Shown piece after piece: positions 1 through 7,624 of a stretch of DNA of 10,579 nt; the first letter of the stretch is position 1, and each line of letters opens with the position of its first letter. The stretch is from an uncultured Collinsella sp. (GTDB lineage Bacteria; Actinomycetota; Coriobacteriia; Coriobacteriales; Coriobacteriaceae), in assembly GCA_902494855.1 (NCBI GenBank), contig CABUVC010000043.1, positions 1 to 10,579 on the forward strand. The letters are read 5' to 3'. The position numbers were made by a program, and so were the translations under genes. Below the pieces are notes generated by a model, which had not been told where the DNA came from, ran no database searches, and was given only the letters and a program-made list of their open reading frames with translations.

Positions 1-102
1 CCCGGTACGCCCCGCTACTGTAGCAACAACCAAGCAACCCACGCAATTCACTACGCTAAAGCGTCGGTACAGAAAACCTCGATGTTCCGGCAACGTCAGC
101 GA

Positions 103-201
103 AAACGCCCCTAAGCGAGCAAGGTGACGTGAAATGAAAGGGCGCTGACCTTCTGGTCGCGCCCTTGAAATTGAACGTCAGATTGCCGCTTAGGGACGTT
201 T
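103..201. repeat. Nested imperfect inverted repeat about 100 bp long
   Basis: The outer arms are 103-117 (AAACGCCCCTAAGCG) and 187-201 (CGCTTAGGGACGTTT), pairing at 14 of 15 positions. A second pair, TGACGT at 125-130 and ACGTCA at 175-180, lies inside, and the centre is the hairpin at 138-166. The arms are thus arranged symmetrically around one centre, with short unpaired stretches of about 7 bases between helices. The whole unit could fold as one long rod in RNA or extrude as a cruciform in DNA. It sits just after the last gene of the YhgE operon. The GGGAC core resembles palindromes elsewhere in the window, suggesting a dispersed intergenic element, but that family link is inference. The flanking bases 1-102 hold no gene that I can support. 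Confidence 0.6.
137..166 (-). terminator. Probable rho-independent terminator of the YhgE operon
   Basis: On the minus strand the stem is AAGGGCGC plus GACC, an AGAA loop, then GGTC, one bulged base and GCGCCCTT. The stem is 12 bp and GC-rich. It is followed on the minus strand by a loosely T-rich stretch (TTTCATTT). It lies about 75 bases beyond the stop codon of the last YhgE gene. The U tract is interrupted, so termination efficiency is uncertain. On the plus strand there is no T-rich tail, so the minus direction is favoured. Confidence 0.5.
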
Positions 202-214
202 GCAGCGTCGAGCC

Positions 215-242
215 GTTACGCGGTTTGGTAAAACCGCGTAAC
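215..242 (-). other. Perfect 12-bp stem-loop touching the stop codon
   Basis: GTTACGCGGTTT (215-226) pairs perfectly with AAACCGCGTAAC (231-242) around a 4-base loop. The stem includes the last base of the TAG stop codon of the upstream gene. Neither side is followed by a T run, so it is not a canonical intrinsic terminator. It could protect the mRNA 3' end, pause polymerase, or be the first part of a two-hairpin terminator with the stem at 137-166. Confidence 0.55.
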
Positions 243-2431
243 TAAATTAGCTTTGTTGATTCCAGCTTTTCGATGATCCAGTCGTTGGCTTTGATGACCG
301 GGCGGCGGAAGACGACGCCCAGGGCCAGCGACGGAATCAGGTAGCTCGCCAAGATACCCAGCTCAATCCAATACTCCATATGGTAGGCGCCGGCCATGGC
401 GGCATGCATGGCGTTGATGCCATGAGTGAACGGCAGGAACGGATAGATTGCCTGGAACACGGGGCCGGTCATCTCGATGGGGAACGTGCCGCCCGAACCG
501 CCGACCTGCATGACCAACAGCACGACAGCGAGCGCCTTGCCGATATCGCCAAACGAAACCGTAAGCGTGTAGACGATATTGGAGAACACGAGACTCGCGA
601 CCCAGCCCGCCAGCACAAACTGCAGCGGGTTGTCGCACTGAATGCCAAAGAACAGAATGTCGCCCGCGCACACGAGCGTTGCCTGCAGCAGGGCCAAACC
701 GCCAAAGAACAGGTAACGACCCAGATAGATCTCGTGCAGGCGTACGGGGATGAGCTCGTTGATAAGCTCATCGTCAACCGAGACCTTCATCATGGCCGCC
801 AGTACAATCGAGCCCACCCACAGCGACAGAATCGTGTAGAACGGTGCCATGGCCGAACCGTAGTTGCGGATCGGATAGACCGGTTTGCGGTCGAGCGCGA
901 CGGGGCCAGAAAGCGACACGGCGAGGCCCTCGGGGTCGTTGCCAATCATTGTCTTAATCATGGCCAGGTCACCCGACATCAGAGCGCTATCAAGCTCGTC
1001 CTTAAAAGCGCTGATCTTGTCCGACGCCTCGCCCAACTGATCAGAAGCCTTGTTGACCAGCGTCGCAGCCTTGGAGAGGCCCTTTGCGAGCGAGCCAGAG
1101 GCGTCGGTCAGACCGCTCACAGCGCTATCCAAGTCACCCGAGATACCGTTCAGGGAATCCAGAACGCCCGAAATGGTCTTCTTGAGCTCCTTGGCCTTAA
1201 TCGAGAACGTGGAATCGTAGTCGGACTTGGCTCCCGAGATACCCGCCTTGGCATCGGCGATGGCCTGGTCGACCTCGGCACGCGAGTTGTTGACCTCCGC
1301 CATGCCGTCCGAAAGGGACTTTGCGGTCGCCGTCAGGTCCTTCGCATTGTTGCGGTACTCCACGGCAATTCTGCCCAGCGACGTCGCAGCGGACTCGAGA
1401 CCGTCTTTGAGCTTGTCATCACTCACCTGGTCGGCAAGGTTGCGGAGCTGATCGGCCATCGCATCGATATCGTCAGCACGCGTATTGAGCGCCGCTGCGG
1501 CTTCGTTGAGCTGAGACACCGTAAGGTAAACATGCTGATTCGCGGCATCGAATGCCTTCGCAAGCTCGGCGGACACGTTGTCGAACGAGCCCGCGCTTCC
1601 GTCAATCGCCGCGTCAACGGCATCGTTGGCGGCCTTGAGCGCTTCCTTGGAATCATTGATGCCGCTCTTGGCGTGCTCCATCAGCTGCTTCGTCGACTCA
1701 TCAACGGTGCCCGTCTGCTTGAGCATGCCGCCCGCCGATGTCAGTGAATCGGACGTGGAGCTCAAAATGCCCGCGAGCGACGTCGCACTCGCCTGAACGT
1801 CCTGCAGGTCCTCGACCGAATCGCCCAGCGTCGAGGACAGATTGGCGATAAAGTTGCTCACCTGGTCGGTACTCATATAGTCGAGCAGGCTGGACACGGT
1901 CTTAAGGCCGATGGTCGTGATGGTCTTGGTAAAGGTCTCGTTGACCTGACTCTGGACGGCGCTCGAGCCCTTTTCAGTCACGATCTGTGCGATGGCGTTA
2001 GCCTTCTGGTTCTCGTAGAACTCGATATCGGCGTGCTTCACCTCGGTCGAGAAAAGCGTCATCATGTCGGCGCTAAACGTTTTAGGGATAACGACGGCAG
2101 CGTAGTACGCGCCCGACTTGACGCCATCGATGGCCTTATCGCGATCGTTGAGCACAACCCAGTCGAAGTTCTCGTTGCCGCGCAGGGTGGCGGTTACGTT
2201 TTCGCCCACGTTGACCTCGACGGGAATCAGATCGCTCTCGTAACCCTCATCAGTGTTGACCACGGCGATCTTAAGGTTGCCGGTGTTGCCGTACGGATCC
2301 CAGCTTCCGGCGATGTTAAACCATGCATAGAGACATGGCACGATGATCAGGCCCATCACGACGACCATGCCGATCACGGAGCGAGACACGTTTTGGACAT
2401 CGCGCTTAAACAGGTGCAGGATGTTTTTCAT
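242..2431 (-). CDS. YhgE/Pip family membrane protein, second of a tandem pair (729 aa)
   Basis: This is an integral membrane protein of the YhgE/Pip family, which includes the lactococcal phage infection protein Pip and is related to the EsaA component of type VII secretion. Residues 17-37 form a membrane helix, followed by the family signature YAWFNIAGSWDPYGNT at 35-50. Residues of about 150-500 are a long Ala/Ser/Asp-rich, heptad-like helical region expected outside the membrane. Residues of about 515-715 form the multi-helix ABC-2-like membrane domain, with the conserved GSGGTFPIEM and PFLPFTHGIN motifs. The protein ends soon after the last helix. The ATG directly follows the stop of the upstream paralogue (TAAATG) and has a very strong ribosome site, so the two are co-translated. 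The exact cargo or ligand is unknown; an envelope export or receptor role is inferred from the family. Confidence 0.9.
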   Translation of the reverse strand: MKNILHLFKRDVQNVSRSVIGMVVVMGLIIVPCLYAWFNIAGSWDPYGNTGNLKIAVVNTDEGYESDLIPVEVNVGENVTATLRGNENFDWVVLNDRDKAIDGVKSGAYYAAVVIPKTFSADMMTLFSTEVKHADIEFYENQKANAIAQIVTEKGSSAVQSQVNETFTKTITTIGLKTVSSLLDYMSTDQVSNFIANLSSTLGDSVEDLQDVQASATSLAGILSSTSDSLTSAGGMLKQTGTVDESTKQLMEHAKSGINDSKEALKAANDAVDAAIDGSAGSFDNVSAELAKAFDAANQHVYLTVSQLNEAAAALNTRADDIDAMADQLRNLADQVSDDKLKDGLESAATSLGRIAVEYRNNAKDLTATAKSLSDGMAEVNNSRAEVDQAIADAKAGISGAKSDYDSTFSIKAKELKKTISGVLDSLNGISGDLDSAVSGLTDASGSLAKGLSKAATLVNKASDQLGEASDKISAFKDELDSALMSGDLAMIKTMIGNDPEGLAVSLSGPVALDRKPVYPIRNYGSAMAPFYTILSLWVGSIVLAAMMKVSVDDELINELIPVRLHEIYLGRYLFFGGLALLQATLVCAGDILFFGIQCDNPLQFVLAGWVASLVFSNIVYTLTVSFGDIGKALAVVLLVMQVGGSGGTFPIEMTGPVFQAIYPFLPFTHGINAMHAAMAGAYHMEYWIELGILASYLIPSLALGVVFRRPVIKANDWIIEKLESTKLI

Positions 2432-5221
2432 TTATGCCTCACCTCCTTTAGAGTGCTTGCCAAGCGAGGTGGTGTCCCCGTCGTTTCCGTTTACGTTGTC
2501 AGCGCCGTCGGCATCTTGAGCCTTACGATGCGCACCGATATGCGACAGACGGCTCGTAGGCTGTTCGCCTCCCTTGGCGCCACGCTCGCTGGCGTTGAGA
2601 CCAAACATGCGACGGGCGGCAGGGATGGCAGCCGTGTGTTCGCGCATCTCGCGGCGAAGGTCCTCGTCCGAAAGCGCCGAGATACGCATCTGGGTATTGA
2701 GGCTCGCACGGATGTATTCGATGTTGATGAGCCAGCCGCAGATGGCGATAACCGAAATGATCCAGATAACGAGCAGGATGATCTTGCCGTTATTGTCGAT
2801 ATCGAGCACCGTCGAAAGCACAAAGAGCAGAACCTGCACGCCTACCACGGCGGCAAAACCGCCCTTGATGTAGTACGGGTAGCGATGCTCAAACGCCACG
2901 GCATGATCGAGCAGCTCGCGACGGTACGAATCCGAATCGAGCATGACGCGCATGGCCGTGCGCAGCGAATAGCGCTGGCGCGGCAGGTCGTTGGACTCGC
3001 AGATCATGAGGCCCGTCGTAGAAAGCTGCTTGTCAAAGAGCAGGTTGAGGTTGAGCAGCAGCGGACGCAGCTGCAAGCCAATAAAGAGTGCGATGGCAAG
3101 GAACACGCCCAGGATGCACAGGTTGAACAGGTAGTTGAACGAATACATGCCACCGACGGTCTCGCGCAGCAGGTTGATGCCATAGGTGAAGGGCAGCAGC
3201 GGATGCAGCCATTGGAAGAAGCCGGGCATCATCTCGATGGGATACATGCCCGACGAGCCGGGGATCTGCACAATGACGAGGATGACGCCAATGGCTTTAC
3301 CGATATGCTTAAACGTGGTGGACAGCGCATAGATGATGTTGACGTAGGTGAACGAAATAGCGATGCCGCCCAGTACAAAGAGCAGCGGATTGACGCACTG
3401 AACGCCAATGACCAGGTCGCCCACCGTAACGATAATGGCCTGGAACGCGCCCAGGATCACCAGCAGCAGCCAGCGGCCAAAGTAGCCCTGACGCGCCGTA
3501 AAGCTACCGATGCCCTCGCGGTCGACCTCGAGTTTATAGATAGCGATGAGCACATAGCCGCCTACCCACAGCGCCAGATTGGTGTAGAAGGGCGCGATGC
3601 CCGAGCCAAAGCTCTTGACCGGATAGATTGACTTGGACGTCAGCTCAACCGGAGATGCCATGAAATCTGCCACGTCATTGACGTCGACGTCCATGAGGTC
3701 GGCTAACTCGCCCATAGACTCAGAGGTCTGCAGCGCCGCAATGTCATTGGCGGCGGTCGCGAGCTTGTCCTGAACCTTGGCAAGGGAGGCGTCGGTTTGG
3801 GACAGCGTGGTCTTTGCCTGCTTGAGCGTGGCATCGAGCTGCGCCAGCGTGCCGCGCGCGCTCGCTATCGTGGGGGTCATACCCGACACAATGCCGGTTA
3901 AATCGCCCGAAACGGCGGCAAAGGAGTCAAGCGCGCTCGAAGCCTTCGGAAGTGCGTTCTGACCCAGATCGGTCTGAGCCTGACCGAGGTTAGCCGTACC
4001 GGTCTGAATTGCCGCGTTGAGTGCGTTGCTCGCGTTCGAGATTGCCGTAGCGTCGTTTGCCATGGCGCTCGACTGTGCAGAAAGGCCATCCTTGATGCTC
4101 TGCAGCTTCTGGTTTTGCTCGCGAAGCGAATCGATGGTCGATACAATGCGCGCGTCAATTTCCTCGGAACCTGTCGACGTGTCATTAACGAGAATCTCCA
4201 AGTGCCCGATAACGGCCTTATTGTGATCGATCGTCGCTTGGAGAGACTCGAGCGAGTTGTCGATGCGGGTGGTCGTAGATGTGACCGTACCCGTTAGCTT
4301 GCCAATCGCAGCGTTCGCGGAGGCTGACGTCTTGGTGAGTGCAAGGCTACCTTCCGAGAGTGCCTTGGAGAGCGAGGTGATAGAGTTGCCCGCCGTGGCG
4401 CGAGCCTCGCCCAGCAGGTCGTTGCCCTGGGAGATTGCCTGCGTCAGCGACGGTGCCTGACCTTGCAAGCCGGCAAGCGCCGCATCAGCCGAGGCGATAG
4501 CGCCACTCGTCTTATCGATGGCGGCATTCATATCGCCAATCGAATCGCGCACCTCACCCAAGGTGTCGGATGCCTCGGACACCGAACTTGTCAGCGAGTC
4601 CTGAGTCTGGGTTGCCTTGTCCTTTAAATCGACACCGGCATCCTTGGCGATACTGGCAACAGTCTCGCCCACCGTGGAGACAAACTCCGAGTTGATCTGC
4701 TCCTCGATGGTGTTGGCACCGGTATCGGTGACCTTGGGCGCAATGGCGCTCTTTTTCTCGTTGACGTAATAGGTGAGCTTCGGCTGATGGTAGTTGCCGT
4801 CGAGCATCGAGACCAGATTGTCGGAGAAGTTCTTGGGGATTACGATCGCCGCGTAGTATTCCCCGCTCTCGACACCCTCTTTGGCATCGGCAGCCGAGTC
4901 GACGAAGGTCCAGCCCAGCTGATCGTTCTCCTTGAGCTGATCGACGACCTGGTCGCCCGCGTTGAGCTCGCCCACTAGGTCGTTCTGAGTGCCCTGATCG
5001 TTGTTGGCGATGGCAATCTTGATACCTTGGGTGTTTCCGTACGGATCCCAGTTTGCCACGATGTTGTACCAGGCATACAGCGAGGGGATAACGCACACGC
5101 CAAGGGTAACCACAAAGGCGACGGGGTTCACAAGCAGTCGCTTAATGTCGCGCTTGAATATCGCAAAGGAGACCTTTGCATCGGATAGTTTGCTGCCGAG
5201 ACTCACGCTTGGACCATCCAT
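2432..5221 (-). CDS. YhgE/Pip family membrane protein with extended C terminus (929 aa)
   Basis: This is the first gene of the tandem YhgE/Pip pair. A membrane helix at about 33-53 runs into the signature YAWYNIVANWDPYGNT (49-64). A long Ser/Ala/Thr-rich, heptad-like region fills about residues 180-510. The ABC-2-like membrane domain spans about 521-720, with the family motifs GSSGMYPIEM and PLLPFTYGIN. Unlike its partner, it continues for about 200 more residues: a charged linker, two further membrane helices (about 787-806 and 814-834), and a polar Gly/Asp/Asn-rich tail that looks disordered. The ATG at 5221 gives the best fit to the N-terminal helix, but only a weak AGG lies upstream; a GTG at residue 6 is an alternative start. 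The role is inferred as an envelope-spanning transport or receptor complex with the downstream paralogue. The function of the extension is not recognised. Confidence 0.9.
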   Translation of the reverse strand: MDGPSVSLGSKLSDAKVSFAIFKRDIKRLLVNPVAFVVTLGVCVIPSLYAWYNIVANWDPYGNTQGIKIAIANNDQGTQNDLVGELNAGDQVVDQLKENDQLGWTFVDSAADAKEGVESGEYYAAIVIPKNFSDNLVSMLDGNYHQPKLTYYVNEKKSAIAPKVTDTGANTIEEQINSEFVSTVGETVASIAKDAGVDLKDKATQTQDSLTSSVSEASDTLGEVRDSIGDMNAAIDKTSGAIASADAALAGLQGQAPSLTQAISQGNDLLGEARATAGNSITSLSKALSEGSLALTKTSASANAAIGKLTGTVTSTTTRIDNSLESLQATIDHNKAVIGHLEILVNDTSTGSEEIDARIVSTIDSLREQNQKLQSIKDGLSAQSSAMANDATAISNASNALNAAIQTGTANLGQAQTDLGQNALPKASSALDSFAAVSGDLTGIVSGMTPTIASARGTLAQLDATLKQAKTTLSQTDASLAKVQDKLATAANDIAALQTSESMGELADLMDVDVNDVADFMASPVELTSKSIYPVKSFGSGIAPFYTNLALWVGGYVLIAIYKLEVDREGIGSFTARQGYFGRWLLLVILGAFQAIIVTVGDLVIGVQCVNPLLFVLGGIAISFTYVNIIYALSTTFKHIGKAIGVILVIVQIPGSSGMYPIEMMPGFFQWLHPLLPFTYGINLLRETVGGMYSFNYLFNLCILGVFLAIALFIGLQLRPLLLNLNLLFDKQLSTTGLMICESNDLPRQRYSLRTAMRVMLDSDSYRRELLDHAVAFEHRYPYYIKGGFAAVVGVQVLLFVLSTVLDIDNNGKIILLVIWIISVIAICGWLINIEYIRASLNTQMRISALSDEDLRREMREHTAAIPAARRMFGLNASERGAKGGEQPTSRLSHIGAHRKAQDADGADNVNGNDGDTTSLGKHSKGGEA
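2441..2449 (-). promoter_or_regulatory. Near-perfect Shine-Dalgarno inside the upstream gene
   Basis: The minus strand reads AAAGGAGGTGAGG just before TAAATG. It is nearly fully complementary to the 16S rRNA tail and lies about 10 bases from the ATG of the second YhgE gene. The same bases encode Lys-Gly-Gly-Glu near the C terminus of the first YhgE protein. This fixes the start at 2431 and suggests independent high-level initiation plus coupling by stop/start abutment. Confidence 0.85.
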
Positions 5222-5252
5222 CCTGTCGTTGAATCAAATCGTACTATCAACA

Positions 5253-5294
5253 ACCATTGTACGTAGGCGCTTTAGCGTCTCGAAGCACAATGGT
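5253..5294 (-). other. Stem-loop in the YhgE operon leader
   Basis: ACCATTGT (5253-5260) pairs with ACAATGGT (5287-5294). The interior holds a second small hairpin, GGCGCT-TT-AGCGTC (5266-5279), with one G-U-type pair. If the promoter at about 5314-5342 is used, this structure lies in an mRNA leader of roughly 85 bases and ends about 30 bases before the first YhgE start. There is no T run after it, so an mRNA-stability or binding-site role is more likely than termination. Confidence 0.45.
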
Positions 5295-5313
5295 ATTGAG
5301 TTTTGCGGGTAGC

Positions 5314-5349
5314 AATATACTACGAAGATTAGTTAACGTACAGTTGTAC
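5314..5349 (-). promoter_or_regulatory. Candidate promoter of the YhgE pair with overlapping operator-like palindrome
   Basis: The minus strand has a -10-like TATATT (5314-5319, 5 of 6 to consensus) 17 bases from a weak -35 TGTACG (5337-5342). The -35 overlaps a palindrome, GTACA-GT-TGTAC (5338-5349), which could be a repressor or activator site. The weak -35 fits regulated expression. No regulator gene is visible next to it. The assignment rests only on motif likeness. Confidence 0.35.
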
Positions 5350-5398
5350 AGTATCTTTAATTTCAGCAGGTCGCAAAACCACAACCCCGACAAATAAT

Positions 5399-5483
5399 TG
5401 ATCCCTTGGGGACGGAGGAAAACGGATCACCGAGGGGGTCGGCCTGATCTGGTGATCCGCTTTCCTCCGTCCCCAAGGGATCA
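5399..5483. repeat. Large palindrome, 33-bp stem with 19-base loop
   Basis: Arms 5399-5431 and 5451-5483 are complementary over 33 positions with one mismatch (A5422 against C5460). The loop at 5432-5450 is G-rich. The arms contain the cores TTGGGGACGGAGGAAA and CGGATCACC. The stem is far longer than a normal terminator and is almost perfectly conserved between arms, as expected for a dispersed palindromic element or a site kept by recombination. On the minus strand it lies after the htpG end and after the neighbouring palindrome, so it may also act as a back-up transcription stop. It contains no plausible coding sequence. Confidence 0.85.
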
Positions 5484-5493
5484 TTCAAAAGGA

Positions 5494-5563
5494 AACGAGA
5501 GTGGAAAATCTCCCACTTCAAGCCCGCATTCGAGCCAAAAGTGGGAGATTATCCACTCTCGTT
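5494..5563. repeat. Large palindrome, 25-bp stem with 20-base loop, probable htpG terminator
   Basis: Arms 5494-5518 and 5539-5563 match over 25 positions with one mismatch, around a 20-base loop (5519-5538). Read on the minus strand, the stem begins 30 bases after the htpG stop codon and is followed by a T-rich tail (GTTTCCTTTT), so it probably ends htpG transcription. Its sequence differs from the palindrome at 5399-5483, but the architecture is the same (long stem, loop of about 20 bases), and only 10 bases separate them. Both may belong to a Coriobacteriia intergenic palindrome group; this is inference. Confidence 0.8.
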
Positions 5564-5593
5564 CTAATCTAGTTACGGTGCCGTATCCCCGAA

Positions 5594-7618
5594 CTACATC
5601 AGGTTGCAGACAGCCGCCGCGAAGGCAACGGGGTCCTCGGGGAGGATACCCTCGACCAGCAGGGCCTGATCGTAGAGCAGGCCGGAGTACTGCTTGATCT
5701 TGTCGGCGTCACCTGCCTTCTGGGCAGCGACAAGCTTGTCAAAGACCGGGTGCTTGGCGTTGAGCTCGAGCACGCGCTGGCTCTTGGGCATGCCGTCGGG
5801 CGCGCCCTCGGGTCCCTTCTGGAGCACCTTCTCCATCTCGAGCGAAAGCGGACCCTCGGTGGTGATGCAAGCGGGGGCATCGGTCAGGCGCGCGGAGACG
5901 GCAACTTTCTCGACCTTGTCACCGAGCGCCTCCTTCATAGCGCTAAAGAGGTCCTCGTTTTCCTTGGTGGCGTCCTCGGCCTCCTTCTTCTCGTCCTCGG
6001 TCGCCAGATCAAGATCGCCAGTCGCGACGTTCTTGAGCTCCAGGTGACGATCCTCGACCTCGGGCTCGGCACCGTCGGCAACGGCCTTCTCGGCAGCCTC
6101 GCGGGCGGCGTCGTCCTCGTAGATCTTAGGCATATCGGCGGCAACGTACTCACGCATAGCCTGGAACGTGAACTCATCCACATCCTGCGTCAGCAACAGC
6201 ACGTCATAGCCGCGGTCGAGCACACCCTTTACCACGGGCATCTTGGCCAAGCGCTCACGCGAGTCGCCGGCGGCGTAGTAGATGGCCTTCTGATCCCCGG
6301 GCATGCCCTTGGCATACTCGGCCAGGGTAATCATCTTCTGCTCCTTGGCAGACCAGAACAGTAGCAGGTCGGCGAGCTCATCGGCCTTCATGCCATAGCT
6401 CGAGTAGATGCCGTACTTAAGACCGCGGCCAAAGTTCTCAAAGAACTTCTCGTAGGCCTCGCGGTCGTTGTCGCGCATATCCTCAAGATCGGCGGTAATC
6501 TTCTTCTCCACGCGCTTGGCGATGGCCTTGAGCTGACGGTTCTGCTGCAGCGTCTCACGCGAGATGTTGAGCGACACATCGGCGGAATCCACGACGCCGC
6601 GGACAAAGTTGTAGTAGTCGGGCAGCAGGTCGTCGCACTTCTCCATGATCAGGACATTGGAGCTGTAGAGCGCCAGACCCTTCTCGTAATCCTTGCTGTA
6701 CAGATCGAACGGCGCGCGGCCCGGCACAAACAGCAGGGCGTCATACTCGAGCGTGCCCTCGGCATGGAAGCTGATGGTGCGCGCAGGATCGTCAAAGTCG
6801 TGGAACGTGGACTTGTAGAACTCGTTGTAATCCTTCTGCTCAACGTCGGAGCTGCGCTTTTTCCAAATCGGCGTCATGGAGTTGATGGTCTCGAGCTCCT
6901 GGTAGTCCTCGTACTCGGGCTTGTAGTCGTCGCCGGCGTCCTCGGGCTTGGGTTTCTGGCGGCTCTTGCTCACCATCATCTGAATCGGGTAGCGCACATA
7001 GTTGCTGTACTGCTGAATCAGGCTCTTGAGGCCCCACTCGGTCAGGAAGCGATCGTAGGTCTCGGCCTCGCCGTCGGCGTCGAGCTTCTCGTTCTCGCGC
7101 AGCGTCAGGATGACATCGGTACCGTGCTCAGCACGCTCGCCATCCTCGATGGTGTAGCCCTCAAGACCGTCGGACTCCCAAACGTGGGCGGTGTCCTCGC
7201 CATAAGCGCGGCTGACGACCTTCACGTGGCTGGCGACCATAAAGGCGGAGTAGAAGCCCACGCCAAACTGGCCGATGATGTCGACATCGGAGCCCTGTTG
7301 CTCGGCGTTCTCGGTCTTAAACTCCTCGGAGCCGGAATGGGCGATGGTGCCCAGATTGCGCTCGAGCTCCTCGGCGGTCATGCCAATGCCGTTATCCGAG
7401 ATGGTAATGGTGCGGGCATCTTTATCAAAAGAGACGCGAATAGCCAGGTCGCCCTGGTCGAGCTTGACACTCGGGTCCTGCAGGCTCTTAAAGTTGAGCT
7501 TGTCGACGGCGTCGCTCGCGTTAGAGATAAGCTCGCGCAGGAAGATTTCCTTATTGGTGTAGATGGAGTTGATCATGAGGTCGAGCAGTTTTTTGCTCTC
7601 GGTCTTAAATTGACGCAT
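5594..7618 (-). CDS. htpG: Molecular chaperone HtpG (bacterial Hsp90)
   Basis: HtpG is a cytosolic homodimeric Hsp90 chaperone that uses ATP to remodel client proteins during stress. The protein is 674 aa, longer than the roughly 625 aa of the E. coli form. The N-terminal GHKL ATPase domain has FLRELISNASDA (26-37, with E29 and N33), SDNGIGM (74-80), GTIAHSGS (90-97) and the lid motif IGQFGVGFYSAF (115-126). A charged linker at about 218-240 leads to the middle domain (IWKKRSSDV and following, from about 251), and the C-terminal dimerisation region ends in AAAVCNLM. The acidic run before LFSAMKEALGDKV is usual in the family. I chose the ATG at 7618 because AAAGGA lies 6 bases upstream and the homology begins there; an upstream in-frame ATG at 7651 would add 11 residues that fit nothing and would start inside the U tract. 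A structured leader precedes it. Confidence 0.97.
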   Translation of the reverse strand: MRQFKTESKKLLDLMINSIYTNKEIFLRELISNASDAVDKLNFKSLQDPSVKLDQGDLAIRVSFDKDARTITISDNGIGMTAEELERNLGTIAHSGSEEFKTENAEQQGSDVDIIGQFGVGFYSAFMVASHVKVVSRAYGEDTAHVWESDGLEGYTIEDGERAEHGTDVILTLRENEKLDADGEAETYDRFLTEWGLKSLIQQYSNYVRYPIQMMVSKSRQKPKPEDAGDDYKPEYEDYQELETINSMTPIWKKRSSDVEQKDYNEFYKSTFHDFDDPARTISFHAEGTLEYDALLFVPGRAPFDLYSKDYEKGLALYSSNVLIMEKCDDLLPDYYNFVRGVVDSADVSLNISRETLQQNRQLKAIAKRVEKKITADLEDMRDNDREAYEKFFENFGRGLKYGIYSSYGMKADELADLLLFWSAKEQKMITLAEYAKGMPGDQKAIYYAAGDSRERLAKMPVVKGVLDRGYDVLLLTQDVDEFTFQAMREYVAADMPKIYEDDAAREAAEKAVADGAEPEVEDRHLELKNVATGDLDLATEDEKKEAEDATKENEDLFSAMKEALGDKVEKVAVSARLTDAPACITTEGPLSLEMEKVLQKGPEGAPDGMPKSQRVLELNAKHPVFDKLVAAQKAGDADKIKQYSGLLYDQALLVEGILPEDPVAFAAAVCNLM

Positions 7619-7624
7619 GTGCAG

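Noticed and set aside
53..64. Palindrome ACGCTAAAGCGT, also found in the YhgE leader (minus strand, 5268-5278)
   Set aside because: The shared 11 bases at both ends of the operon are intriguing but short enough to occur by chance, and nothing else flanking them matches.
380..1747. Long plus-strand open frame (455 codons) opposite the second YhgE gene
   Set aside because: It is rich in His, Arg, Gln and Asp with no domain or membrane pattern, and it lies wholly antisense to a clearly recognised gene. GC-rich codon bias keeps the antisense frame open.
2033..3631. Plus-strand open frame of 532 codons spanning both YhgE genes
   Set aside because: It crosses the junction of two real genes on the other strand and has the same His/Arg/Gln-rich antisense composition, with no ribosome site or recognisable motif.
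5399..5563. CRISPR or attC-like array
   Set aside because: There are only two palindromes of unrelated sequence, no direct repeats with spacers, and no integrase or cas gene nearby.
5398..5697. Small plus-strand open frame across the two large palindromes
   Set aside because: It is made of palindrome arms and antisense htpG sequence; it translates to low-complexity Arg/Pro/Ser and has no credible start site.
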